A stretch of 15,497 nucleotides of DNA from Verrucomicrobiota bacterium (GCA_008932955.1 WBXE01000032.1:1-15497); one strand, 5' to 3'. Counted from the first letter of the stretch, positions 5,502 through 13,331 are shown. Program-made: numbers and translations. The notes: generated by a model from the sequence alone, not told the origin.

Positions 5502-7553
5502 GTGATCTCCGCTCATGCTGCCCTGGCCTCGCTCCCGCTCCTGTCTCCCAAGGACGTCGCCGCGCTGGCTGCAGCCGGGCTGAGCAGCCCGACCGCCTTG
5601 CTTGAGCACTTGCCCCGGCGCTACGAGGACCGACGGCGCTTCGATGCTTTTCCCAATCAACCCACGGCGCTGCCGGTATGCTTGCGCGGCACCGTCATCG
5701 ATGCAGCGTCGCGGGGTTTTGGCGAAGGTCGGCGTTTTTATGAGGCCATCGTGATGGACGGGTCTGGCGGGGTTTTCGGCAGCGGCAAGGTTTCCTGCCG
5801 CTGGTACAACATGCCGTTCATCCAGAAATTGTTAGCCACCGGCCACGAAGTCATCCTCTACGGCAAGGTCAAGGAGTGCAACGGGCGACTGGTCATCGAC
5901 CACCCGGAGTTTGAAGTTTTGCGCGAGGACGACGCCGCGGCGCCGATTCATCTCGAACGCATCGTGCCCATCTACAAAAATCTAGCGGGTTTAGCGCAGC
6001 GCCGTCTGCGCGAAATCATTCACCTGCTGCTGCAGCAAACCGATCCGGCCACCACGACGTCCATCCGCGACGTCGATTCGGCCACGCCGCGGTATCAGGC
6101 ACTGTTGGAGGTGCATTTTCCGCAAACTCTCGAGCAGGCGCAGGCCGCGCGGCGGCGCTTTGCGCGCGAAGAGTTTTTCGCATTGCAACTCAACGTAGTG
6201 TGGCGCCGCGCCCGCTATGCCGAGCAACCAGGCCGCGTGCTCGGCTCCCGCACCACGCTGCTGAAGCGGTTCTATGCCAGCCTGCCGTTCGACCTAACCG
6301 ATGCTCAAAAACGTTCCATCAAGGAGATGGTGGTGGACCTGCGCACGCCGCGGCCGATGCACCGTTTGCTACAGGGGGATGTCGGGTCGGGCAAAACCTT
6401 TGTTGCCATGGCCGCCATGCTGCTGGCCATCGACTCCGGCTGTCAGGCCGCGCTCATGGCACCTACCCAAATCCTCGCCGAACAACATTACCTCACGTTC
6501 CGGCGTTGGCTCGAGCCCCTGGGTCTGCGCCTCGCTCTGCGCACCGCCAACCGCGATGAATCCAACCACTCCCAAGCGGTCGACGAAGCTCAAATCATCA
6601 TCGGCACCCATGCCTTGTTATATGACTCGGTGACATTCCGCGATCTCGGCTTGGTCGTCATCGATGAACAGCACAAATTTGGCGTCGCCCAGCGCGCGGC
6701 CCTCATCCGCCAGGGCGTGGTGCCGGACGTGTTAGTCATGACCGCCACGCCCATCCCGCGCACCTTGACCATGACGCTCTACGGCGAGCTCGACGTATCA
6801 GTGTTAGATGAGAAACCGCCTGGCCGCGGCAAAATCGTCACTGCGCTGCGCATTTCCCCGAAACAGACCGACGTCACCAAATTCGTCAAGCAACAACTCG
6901 CCGATGGCCGCCAAGCCTACCTTGTCTATCCGCTCGTCGAGGAAAGCGAATCGCTCAAGGCCGAGTCAGCCATTGAGGCCTATGCCAAATGGCAGAAGCG
7001 TCTGCCGGGTTGCCAAGTTGGGCTGCTGCACGGCAAGCTCAAGCCCGAAGAAAAGGAAGCCGTGATGAGCCGCTTCCGCTCCGGCGAGATTGCCGCGTTG
7101 GTTGCCACCACGGTGATCGAAGTGGGTGTGGATGTGGCTAACGCCAGCGTGATGATTTTGCATCATGCCGAACGTTTCGGCATGGCACAGATCCATCAAC
7201 TCCGCGGCCGTATCGGACGCGGCGCTCACAAGGGGTGGTGCATTCTTCTAACCGACGGAAAGAATCCCGACGGACTCGAGAAACTCAAAATTCTCGAGCG
7301 AACCGCCGATGGCTTTGAAATTGCCGAAGCCGACCTGCGCTTACGCGGACCCGGCGACGTGTTAGGCACTGCCCAGAGCGGGCTGGCAGCGCTGCGCTTC
7401 AGTGATTTTCTAGCTGATACCGAGCTGCTGCGTGAAACCCGCGCCTTGGCCGATGCGGTCATTGCGGCCGACCCCGACCTCACCGGCTCGCAGCGCCACC
7501 TGCGCCCGCTGATCCATCAACACAGCGAGGGCCCCTTGACGCAGGAAAATTAA
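5502..7553 (+). CDS. recG: ATP-dependent DNA helicase RecG
   Basis: A 683-residue RecG, a superfamily 2 helicase that reverses stalled forks and migrates branched DNA. The N-terminal wedge/OB region includes LPVCLRGTVIDA and later EVILYGKVKECNGRLVIDHPEFE. The motor has Walker A GDVGSGKT (292-299), the DEQH box (388-391, DEQHKFGVAQR), MTATPIPRTL, and helicase motifs V and VI (TTVIEVGVDVANA, QLRGRIGRG). Its length fits the 693-residue Escherichia coli protein. The frame begins at GTG 5415, but residues before GTG 5502 look like untranslated sequence and a promoter fits 5502. It is divergent from recA and shares the operator region, so SOS control of recG is possible but not shown. It converges on the membrane protein gene at 7629, and I saw no clear terminator in between. 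Confidence 0.97.
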   Translation: MISAHAALASLPLLSPKDVAALAAAGLSSPTALLEHLPRRYEDRRRFDAFPNQPTALPVCLRGTVIDAASRGFGEGRRFYEAIVMDGSGGVFGSGKVSCRWYNMPFIQKLLATGHEVILYGKVKECNGRLVIDHPEFEVLREDDAAAPIHLERIVPIYKNLAGLAQRRLREIIHLLLQQTDPATTTSIRDVDSATPRYQALLEVHFPQTLEQAQAARRRFAREEFFALQLNVVWRRARYAEQPGRVLGSRTTLLKRFYASLPFDLTDAQKRSIKEMVVDLRTPRPMHRLLQGDVGSGKTFVAMAAMLLAIDSGCQAALMAPTQILAEQHYLTFRRWLEPLGLRLALRTANRDESNHSQAVDEAQIIIGTHALLYDSVTFRDLGLVVIDEQHKFGVAQRAALIRQGVVPDVLVMTATPIPRTLTMTLYGELDVSVLDEKPPGRGKIVTALRISPKQTDVTKFVKQQLADGRQAYLVYPLVEESESLKAESAIEAYAKWQKRLPGCQVGLLHGKLKPEEKEAVMSRFRSGEIAALVATTVIEVGVDVANASVMILHHAERFGMAQIHQLRGRIGRGAHKGWCILLTDGKNPDGLEKLKILERTADGFEIAEADLRLRGPGDVLGTAQSGLAALRFSDFLADTELLRETRALADAVIAADPDLTGSQRHLRPLIHQHSEGPLTQEN

Positions 7554-7628
7554 GACCCGGAAAATTTGGGGGGGCTTTGTCCTACCTTTCAAGCCATCGC
7601 CACCCATCCGCGGTTCGGCCAGGTGGCT

Positions 7629-8456
7629 TCAGCCGCCGTGGCCATCGCTGAGTTCCTCATTGGCCGCCTGGCCTTCGTGCAGGTCAACGTCGTCTTCGCC
7701 GCTGGCGGCGCTCACCTCGGTGCTTTCCAGAATCTGACTGATGCGCGCGCTGCGGAAAAACAACCAGGGCACATTGGGAATACTGCGCAACTCGACGCCG
7801 CCCTGGGCACTGTAGATTTGAATGGTGCCGGCACCGCACAGCAGCAGTTCGAGGAAATCCGGATAGCTGGTGATGATGCGCTTGGCACCGCGGCCCAGCG
7901 AGTCGTCCTTGCTGAGCATGGCGAAGTGCTCGATCTCATTGTGACTGATGCGCCAGCGCTGGTTGATGTGCGCGTCGAGCCACATGATCAGATAGAGGAT
8001 GCCGCCGAACAGCCCGAACAGATCGAGCCAGTCGTGGGAGATAAGCGGGGCTTTGGACGACAGATGATGGCCGAACTGACTGAAAATCATCACGTTCTGG
8101 GTGTCCTTGAGCCACAGCAGGCAGAACACACTGGCGAGAATGGTGACCCCCCACGTGATGGTTAGATTCCGGCTGAGGTCAAAACCCATGGCCATCAGCA
8201 CCGTCAGCAGCGTGATCACGAAAATCCAACCTTCGAGTTGTGGGTTGAGCCAATCACCTAGCAGCGGCAACAACAGCGCCAGTACAATCACCGGCCATGT
8301 GTAGAGGAATTTCGGATAACTATAAAACACGATTTGCGAGGGCACCGGCCGCCGCTTGGCCTTGCCCAGCTTGGCTGGCGGACCGACTGCCGGGGGGGCG
8401 GCGGCGCGGGCGGCTTCACGCGCTAGCGATGGATCGTTACCCTCTGGATGGCTCAT
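7629..8456 (-). CDS. Membrane protein with four helices and a PH-like C-terminal domain
   Basis: A 275-residue protein. A Pro/Ala/Lys-rich cytoplasmic N-terminus (1-45) is followed by four predicted membrane helices (about 51-68, 75-91, 98-116, 143-161). After these comes a soluble domain (about 165-245) starting WRISHNEIEH, then a fairly hydrophobic LLLCGAGTIQIYSAQGGVEL and IPNVPWLFFRSARISQILES. That pattern of strands, a turn with GAGTIQIY and a closing helix resembles the bacterial PH domain (bPH/DUF304-like), usually found on membrane proteins. The last 30 residues are acidic. The frame extends to position 8645, but the extension is poor sequence; ATG 8456 (MSHPEGND) is preferred. No Shine-Dalgarno sequence is seen. 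The function is unknown and the PH assignment is by pattern only. Confidence 0.75.
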   Translation of the reverse strand: MSHPEGNDPSLAREAARAAAPPAVGPPAKLGKAKRRPVPSQIVFYSYPKFLYTWPVIVLALLLPLLGDWLNPQLEGWIFVITLLTVLMAMGFDLSRNLTITWGVTILASVFCLLWLKDTQNVMIFSQFGHHLSSKAPLISHDWLDLFGLFGGILYLIMWLDAHINQRWRISHNEIEHFAMLSKDDSLGRGAKRIITSYPDFLELLLCGAGTIQIYSAQGGVELRSIPNVPWLFFRSARISQILESTEVSAASGEDDVDLHEGQAANEELSDGHGG

Positions 8457-8816
8457 GTGGAAATGAAAGTTGGGAATGGGCGGGACGGATGGGCGATGTG
8501 CCTTGGCCAACACTGACCACACAGCCGCATGAAAACGCGTTCCGAGCCGACTTTCAAGCGTTAAAGTCAGATAGATTTCTCGCGGCCACCGCCAGGCTGC
8601 CGCGTCAAGCCCGGAGCCATATCCTTGCTGTGGTGGCTCCGCCAATGAGGGATAGAGGCGGCACTAGAGGGTAAATCGTGGTAAAGAAACCACTGATGGT
8701 ACTGATTTCCACTGTAGGCCGCTGGCAGGCTTGCGCAGGCGCAAATGACTGCTTGGCAAGAATTTTTTCCTCAGCGATGGGTGGACAAGCGCAACCCACC
8801 ACTCTAGTCTCCGGGC
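8457..8816. other. 360-bp divergent intergenic region
   Basis: No gene is supported. It separates the minus-strand membrane protein from the plus-strand pseudopilin. A small hairpin with arms GTGGT/ACCAC (8678-8682, 8689-8693, loop 6) and a palindrome TTGCGC/GCGCAA (8731-8736, 8739-8744) lie in the middle. A T-rich stretch follows at 8763-8768. A weak minus-strand promoter candidate is TTGAAA (8557-8552), 17 bp, TTTCAT (8534-8529). Confidence 0.4.
8782..8810 (+). promoter_or_regulatory. Candidate leaderless promoter of the pseudopilin gene
   Basis: TGGACA (8782-8787), a 17-bp spacer and TAGTCT (8805-8810) end 6 nt before ATG 8817. The start context CTCCGGGC-ATG is the same 8-nt string found before the HU-like gene at 577-584. 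Confidence 0.5.
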
Positions 8817-9533
8817 ATGCAAGTCGTTCTGCCATCCCGCCCGCGCCAGTCACGCGGCTTTACCTTGGTTGAGTTATTGGTGGTCATCGCCATCATCGGC
8901 GTCATGGCGACCATGGCGATGGTCGGCATGCCCAGATTCATCGAAAAGGGCAAGCATGTGCAGGCCTTGGCGCAGATCCGTGATTTAACGGTGGGACTGA
9001 CCTCCTTCGACGCCGATAACAACACCCCGCTCCTCCCTCATGACCAGCGTGCCGCCGGCCAGGACACGGTGTATGGCGAGGTCAACGGCGAGTTTTCCAA
9101 CGGCATCGTGGTGGCGGTACTCAGTGGCATGGCCAATAACCTGCCCTATCACCTCCTCGACTGCGATGTGAAGGACATCAATCCAAAGGAACAGGTGTAC
9201 ATGATCTTCAAACTCGCCGAGCAGAAAAAAAATGGCGTCACTCCCGATGGCTTGTTCAACGATCCCTGGGGCCGCCAGTGGATGATCGCGGTCAACGCCT
9301 TCAAATCCACCAGTCCGAATGCCGAACTGGTCGAAAACAATACCACCAACCCCGGCAAGAATGACTCTCACCTCGATACCAAAGGCTTGGCCGTGTATTC
9401 GGACACTGCACCGCGCGACCAATCCTTTGTGATATGGAGTTACGGCAAGGATGGTAAAAAGGGTGGCGACGAGAGCCGAGGCAAACTCATCCCGCCTTAC
9501 GATGGCTCTGACGACGCCGTCTCTTGGAAGTAA
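8817..9533 (+). CDS. Type IV pilin-like / GspG-like pseudopilin
   Basis: A 238-residue prepilin-type protein. After a basic leader (MQVVLPSRPRQSRG) comes the class III signal motif G14-FTLVELLVVIAII, with Phe15 as the methylated residue and Glu19 as the conserved E5. A prepilin peptidase would cut after Gly14. The C-terminal part has the major-pseudopilin hallmarks DPWGRQWMIAVN and a late SYGKDGKKGGDE motif, which in GspG-type proteins forms a calcium-binding loop. No other secretion or pilus gene (ATPase, platform, secretin) is nearby, as is usual for the many scattered pseudopilins of this phylum. Subunit of a type II secretion-like or pilus-like fibre is the best call; GspG itself is not proven. 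No Shine-Dalgarno sequence is present. A G/C-rich hairpin without a T run (9539-9544 with 9550-9555) follows the stop. Confidence 0.9.
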   Translation: MQVVLPSRPRQSRGFTLVELLVVIAIIGVMATMAMVGMPRFIEKGKHVQALAQIRDLTVGLTSFDADNNTPLLPHDQRAAGQDTVYGEVNGEFSNGIVVAVLSGMANNLPYHLLDCDVKDINPKEQVYMIFKLAEQKKNGVTPDGLFNDPWGRQWMIAVNAFKSTSPNAELVENNTTNPGKNDSHLDTKGLAVYSDTAPRDQSFVIWSYGKDGKKGGDESRGKLIPPYDGSDDAVSWK

Positions 9534-9546
9534 TTGCAGCCCGGGC

Positions 9547-9576
9547 TTGCCGGGCCGGCCACCGTCGCCCTAACCT
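9547..9576 (+). promoter_or_regulatory. Candidate leaderless promoter of the oxidoreductase gene
   Basis: TTGCCG (9547-9552), an 18-bp spacer and TAACCT (9571-9576) end 6 nt before ATG 9583. The 35 region overlaps the hairpin after the pseudopilin stop. Confidence 0.42.
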
Positions 9577-9582
9577 CGCGCC

Positions 9583-10527
9583 ATGCAGACCATTCGAGCC
9601 GGAGTCGCGGGTGCGGGCGCCATGGGGCGCAACCACGCCAGGGTGTATTCGTTGTTGGACAACGCGGTGCTCACCGCCGTCTATGATGCCGATGAGGCGC
9701 GGGCGGCCACAGTGGCTGCCGAGTTTGGCGCGCAAGCGGTGACAAGTTTGGAGGCCCTTGCCGAGTTGTGCGACGTCGCGAGCGTGGCGGTGCCCACTGT
9801 GGCGCACCGCACAGTGGGTTGCCGTTTGATGGAGTTGGGCGTGCATGTGTTGATGGAAAAGCCCATCGCCCCGACAGTCGCCGATGCGCAGGTGTTAGTG
9901 GAAACCGCGCAACGCAGCCGCCGCGTGCTGCAAATCGGCCACATCGAACGCTTCAACCCAGTGCTCCGCGAACTGGAAAAAAAACTCTCCCACCCCCGCT
10001 TCATCGAGGCCCACCGCCTCTCGCCCTTCCCCAACCGCTCCATCGACATCGGCGTGGTCCTCGATTTGATGATCCACGATCTCGAAATCATCCTCCACCT
10101 CGTCCGCTCCCCCATCGCCAGCATCGACGCCGTGGGCGTGGCCGTCCTCACCGGCCAGGAGGACATCGCCAACGCCCGCCTGCGCTTCGATAATGGCTGC
10201 GTCGCCAACGTCACCGCCAGCCGCATCAGCCCGGAGCGCCTGCGCAAATTGCGCGTGTTCCAGCAGGATTGCTACCTGTCACTAGACTATCAGGAACAAT
10301 CCGGCCACATCCACTGGAAAGAGGGCATGGAAATCAAACGGGAAGCCGTGGCGGTTGAGCCCGGCGAACCGCTCCGCCTCGAACTCGAGGCCTTCGTCAA
10401 CAGCGTCGCCGTGGGTGCCGCCCCTGCCGTCAGCGGCCAGCAAGGCACCGCCGCCCTCGGCGTGGCCTTGGAAATCACCCGCATCATCCATCAAGGACTA
10501 AACGATAGTAAGAACGCCATTGGCTAA
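9583..10527 (+). CDS. Gfo/Idh/MocA-family oxidoreductase, GnnA-like
   Basis: A 314-residue NAD(P)-dependent sugar dehydrogenase of the Gfo/Idh/MocA family. The Rossmann nucleotide motif GAGAMGRNH sits at residues 10-18. The conserved EKP (92-94) carries the catalytic Lys93, and the C-terminal substrate domain has GHIERFNP (119-126) and DLMIHDLEI (161-169, with the conserved His165). The phrases HIERFNPVL, FIEAHRLSPF, DLMIHDLEIIL and ANARLRFDNGCVANVTASRIS match, as I know them, members associated with lipid A sugar modification (GnnA, UDP-GlcNAc 3-dehydrogenase) better than inositol or glucose-fructose enzymes. GnnA works with an aminotransferase GnnB to make 3-amino-GlcNAc for lipid A; no gnnB or lpx gene is in view. 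The family is certain, the substrate is a suggestion. Confidence 0.9.
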   Translation: MQTIRAGVAGAGAMGRNHARVYSLLDNAVLTAVYDADEARAATVAAEFGAQAVTSLEALAELCDVASVAVPTVAHRTVGCRLMELGVHVLMEKPIAPTVADAQVLVETAQRSRRVLQIGHIERFNPVLRELEKKLSHPRFIEAHRLSPFPNRSIDIGVVLDLMIHDLEIILHLVRSPIASIDAVGVAVLTGQEDIANARLRFDNGCVANVTASRISPERLRKLRVFQQDCYLSLDYQEQSGHIHWKEGMEIKREAVAVEPGEPLRLELEAFVNSVAVGAAPAVSGQQGTAALGVALEITRIIHQGLNDSKNAIG

Positions 10528-10529
10528 CA

Positions 10530-10556
10530 ATTTATCTTACATGGTGACAGATAAAT
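10530..10556. repeat. AT-rich 8-bp inverted repeat after the oxidoreductase gene
   Basis: ATTTATCT (10530-10537) pairs perfectly with AGATAAAT (10549-10556) around an 11-nt loop, starting 3 nt after the stop codon. It has no G/C stem and no T run, so it is a weak terminator candidate at best. It could be a 3'-end element or protein-binding site. Confidence 0.4.
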
Positions 10557-10970
10557 AGTGGAGAATCTTTTGGATTGTGCGGTTTTCGGTGGCACGGCGC
10601 TAAGGGACTGCTATGGAGTGTCGGGAATTTGCGCGTGGGGGTCTGAAGCCCACCGAAATCTACGGGGTGAGGCCAAGCTCGGTGAACGACTCACTCCTGC
10701 TGAGAAGACAGATTCCCGCAAGATGGCTTGCAGTGCCCTCAACGCGCTTGTCGAAACAGGTCCGATCACTGAGTGCGAGGCGTTGCGCCGACTGGACGAT
10801 TGGAAAAGCCAACACCGCTGAGCAAGTGGGCAATCCCATACCGAACTATCCAGCAATGCGCTCATCGGGGCATTGCCCATCCGGCCAATTCGTCTCGTTC
10901 GGCACGCATGGTGACGGCGACGGTCATCGTGATTCCCCAAGATCACGCCAGCCCTCATGACTTCTTTTGA

Positions 10971-10999
10971 TTGACGGGCCGCCAAACGCCCCTCAACCT
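10971..10999 (+). promoter_or_regulatory. Candidate promoter of the symporter operon
   Basis: TTGACG (10971-10976), a 17-bp spacer and CAACCT (10994-10999) end 7 nt before ATG 11007. The -35 is a 5/6 match; the -10 is weak but resembles the TAACCT of the upstream oxidoreductase gene. Confidence 0.38.
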
Positions 11000-11006
11000 C
11001 CGCCAC

Positions 11007-13007
11007 ATGATTTCGTTCTTACCTACAAATTGCACGTGGTGGTTGGCCGAAGCCGTCAATCTGGCGGCGGTGGATTACTCGATTCTGCTCATCTACGTGG
11101 TGTTTGTGCTAGGCATAGGCTTTGCGCTGAAACGCTACATGAAGACCTCGGCTGACTTTCTAACATCGGGCCGTTCGATTCCGGCGTGGGTCACCGGGCT
11201 GGCCTTCCTCTCGGCCAACCTGGGTGCGCTGGAGTTGGTAGGCATGACTGCCAGCGGAGCCAAATACGGCATTGCCACCTGTCATTTCTATTGGGTGGGG
11301 GCGATTCCCGCGATGATCTTCCTGGCGGTGTTTATGATGCCGTTCTACTACGGCTCCAAAGCCCGCTCGGTGCCAGAGTACCTTAAGATGCGCTTCGATG
11401 AACGCACCCGCTGCCTGAATTCGATTTCTTTCGCGGTGATGACCATGTTCGCCTCCGGCATCTCGATGAATGCCTTGGCCAAACTCCTCCACCAATTGCT
11501 CGGTTGGAACTATGACGTGAGTCTGTGGATTTGCTCGGCCATCGTGCTCGCGTACGTGCTCAAGGGCGGCCTGACGTCGGCCATCTACACCGAGGTGCTG
11601 CAATTTTTCATGATTGTGCTAGGCTTCGCGCCGATTGTTTATCTGGGCTTGCAAGACGTCGGAGGCTGGGGGCATCTAAAAGAATTGCTAGGCAGCGTCG
11701 CGCAAAATCCCGCAGCACTGGAACTCAATACCCATACCTTCCAACCGGATGCATGGACCAGCGCGTGGAAGCCGCTACTAGGGGGCCCCTCCCAAAATCC
11801 GATGGGAGTGGACTTGTTTGCGATGCTCTTCGGGCTGGGGTTTGTGCTGTCCTTCGGCTACTGGTGCACCAACTTCCTGGTGGTGCAGCGGGCGATGGCG
11901 GCCAAGAATATGAGCGCCGCACGCCGCACGCCGCTCATCGCCGCCGTGCCCAAAATGATTTTCCCGATCCTGGTGATTTTGCCCGGCATGATCGCCGCCG
12001 GCCTCGCCCTGACCGCCAAAGACGGCTACCGTCTGCCGCCCAAGCCACTGGCTGCGGCGGAATATGCCAAAGCGTTGCCTGCGGTGAAAGCGGCTGCGGG
12101 GCTGAATACCGATGCGGCCTTTGCGAGTGTTAGTGCTGCCACCGGGATGAAAATGAGCCCGGAAAAGGTCGCTGCACTCGTCAAGGATGCGGCCAGCCTC
12201 GATGAGGCCAGCCTCAAAACCCAACTCCAAGAAGCCGTGGTTGAAAATGACTATGACGGCGTGATCCTATCCTTAGTGAAAAAATACTGCCCACCCGGCT
12301 TGCTCGGCCTAGCCCTTACCGGGTTACTGGCGTCCTTCATGTCCGGCATGGCCGGCAACGTCACAGCCTTCAACACGGTGTGGACCTATGACCTCTATCA
12401 GGCCTACATCGCCAAAAACAAGAGCGACGAACACTACGCCTGGATGGGCCGCGCCATCACCGTGGTGGGCATTTTGCTCAGCATTGCCTGCGCCTATCTG
12501 GTGAGCCGCTGGTCCAACGCCATGGATATCATCCAACTGGTGTTTGGCTTCGTCAATGCGCCGCTGTTCGCCACTTTCCTGCTAGGCATGTTCTGGAAAC
12601 GCACCACCAGCCACGGTGCCTTCTTCGGCCTGCTCGGCGGCATAGGCACCTCGGCGGTGTTTCATTCGCTCTCGTCGGCCACCGGCAACGCCCTCGGCAT
12701 CAAGGGCGGATATCTGTGGAGCCTGATGGGCAAGACCCTTGCCGATGTGCCAAGCTGCCTGAGCTTCCCGAGTGACATGGCGCAGAACTTCTGGCTGGCC
12801 AGCTTTGCATTCATCGCCTGTTTCGTCATCACCCTCGGCATCTCGGTCGTCACTGCCCGCACCAAGACCGATGAGGAGCTAGCTGGCCTAGTGTATTCGC
12901 TCACGCCCAAGATTGTGGACCGCGAGGACTCGTGGTTTCTGCGGCCCTCGGTCATTGGCATCATCCTGCTATTTGGCTGCGTGATTCTTAACATCATCTT
13001 CTGGTAA
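11007..13007 (+). CDS. Sodium:solute symporter family protein
   Basis: A 666-residue inner-membrane transporter of the SSS (SGLT-like) family, expected to use a sodium gradient for uptake of a small solute. The start region YMKTSADFLTSGRSIPAW, then FLSANLGALELVGMTASGAKYGI and KARSVPEYLKMRFDERTRCLNS, are the family's first helices and conserved loop. The core later includes LTGLLASFMSGMAGNVTAFNTVWTYDLY. About thirteen or more hydrophobic segments can be counted. An unusual Ala/Lys-rich soluble insertion (about residues 335-410) sits just before the PPGLLGLALTGLLASFMSG helix. ATG 11007 is chosen over TTG 10971, which lies in the promoter. The substrate cannot be read; sugar-like or carboxylate solutes are typical. 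It forms an operon with the small membrane gene 34 bp downstream. Confidence 0.93.
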   Translation: MISFLPTNCTWWLAEAVNLAAVDYSILLIYVVFVLGIGFALKRYMKTSADFLTSGRSIPAWVTGLAFLSANLGALELVGMTASGAKYGIATCHFYWVGAIPAMIFLAVFMMPFYYGSKARSVPEYLKMRFDERTRCLNSISFAVMTMFASGISMNALAKLLHQLLGWNYDVSLWICSAIVLAYVLKGGLTSAIYTEVLQFFMIVLGFAPIVYLGLQDVGGWGHLKELLGSVAQNPAALELNTHTFQPDAWTSAWKPLLGGPSQNPMGVDLFAMLFGLGFVLSFGYWCTNFLVVQRAMAAKNMSAARRTPLIAAVPKMIFPILVILPGMIAAGLALTAKDGYRLPPKPLAAAEYAKALPAVKAAAGLNTDAAFASVSAATGMKMSPEKVAALVKDAASLDEASLKTQLQEAVVENDYDGVILSLVKKYCPPGLLGLALTGLLASFMSGMAGNVTAFNTVWTYDLYQAYIAKNKSDEHYAWMGRAITVVGILLSIACAYLVSRWSNAMDIIQLVFGFVNAPLFATFLLGMFWKRTTSHGAFFGLLGGIGTSAVFHSLSSATGNALGIKGGYLWSLMGKTLADVPSCLSFPSDMAQNFWLASFAFIACFVITLGISVVTARTKTDEELAGLVYSLTPKIVDREDSWFLRPSVIGIILLFGCVILNIIFW

Positions 13008-13041
13008 TCCCGGCGTCACCAACATCTAACTCACCAACCTC

Positions 13042-13251
13042 ATGGGACTCGATCTTCGCAAACCAATCGGCTACTTCTTCCTGCTTCTCGGTATCATCTT
13101 GGTCGGCCAAGGCGTGCTGACCCAAGGCAATACGGTGATGTATGCCAAGTCTCTGGATTACAATATCAACTTGATTTGGGGGGTGGTGCTCGTCGTGTTT
13201 GGTCTGGGCATGCTCATTCCAGCGCTGCTGAGCAAGGGCGGCGGCAAGTGA
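13042..13251 (+). CDS. Small two-helix membrane protein, possible symporter accessory subunit
   Basis: A 69-residue protein with two hydrophobic helices (about 9-25, IGYFFLLLGIILVGQGV, and 43-62, NLIWGVVLVVFGLGMLIPAL) joined by a polar turn with MYAKSLDYNIN, and a Gly/Lys tail. It begins 34 bp after the symporter stop with no promoter or terminator between, so the two are almost certainly cotranscribed. Small proteins of this pattern (a LRKPIG start, AKSL turn and NLIWG second helix) accompany SSS transporters in other phyla as I remember them, by analogy with other small partners of SSS carriers such as DUF4212 proteins. A role in assembly or stability of the symporter is inference. No Shine-Dalgarno sequence precedes ATG 13042. 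Confidence 0.8.
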   Translation: MGLDLRKPIGYFFLLLGIILVGQGVLTQGNTVMYAKSLDYNINLIWGVVLVVFGLGMLIPALLSKGGGK

Positions 13252-13281
13252 GCCAAAAGCGCCGCCCGAGATGCGCCGCCC

Positions 13282-13301
13282 AGCCGCCAGCGGTGGCGGC
13301 T
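13282..13301 (+). terminator. Hairpin after the symporter operon, weak terminator
   Basis: A perfect 8-bp stem (13282-13289 with 13294-13301, AGCCGCCA/TGGCGGCT) with a GCGG loop lies 30 nt after the small membrane gene. It lacks a T run; only GAAGCTCTT follows. Termination would be inefficient or would need Rho. Confidence 0.4.
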
Positions 13302-13325
13302 GAAGCTCTTACCTAAGCGATCCGG

Positions 13326-13331
13326 TAACCG
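13326..13331 (+). promoter_or_regulatory. Possible -10 element of prfA
   Basis: TAACCG ends 6 nt before ATG 13338, the same position and first five bases as the TAACCT before the oxidoreductase gene. No convincing -35 is seen 16-18 bp upstream, so this is a weak call. Confidence 0.25.

Larger units (their letters stand above)
10528..11006. other. 479-bp intergenic region before the symporter
   Basis: No convincing gene. An 87-codon frame from GTG 10558 to 10821 has no promoter or start signal and poor composition. Two inverted repeats are present: an AT-rich one just after the oxidoreductase stop (listed separately), and CGTGAT/ATCACG (10928-10933, 10942-10947, loop 8), 23 bp above the symporter -35. 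The second could be a regulator site. No T-run terminator is visible. Confidence 0.45.

Noticed and set aside
7566..8165. 199-codon plus-strand frame over the PH-like membrane protein gene
   Set aside because: The minus-strand product has coherent membrane helices, whereas this frame has none and no promoter.
9793..9818. 8-bp inverted repeat CCCACTGT/ACAGTGGG inside the oxidoreductase gene
   Set aside because: Lies in a conserved coding part (VPTVAHRTVG) and has no T run; chance dyad is enough.
10558..10821. 87-codon frame starting GTG after the oxidoreductase gene
   Set aside because: No -10 or ribosome site, starts 30 bp after the previous stop beside an AT-rich dyad, product unrecognised and codon use unremarkable; kept as intergenic.
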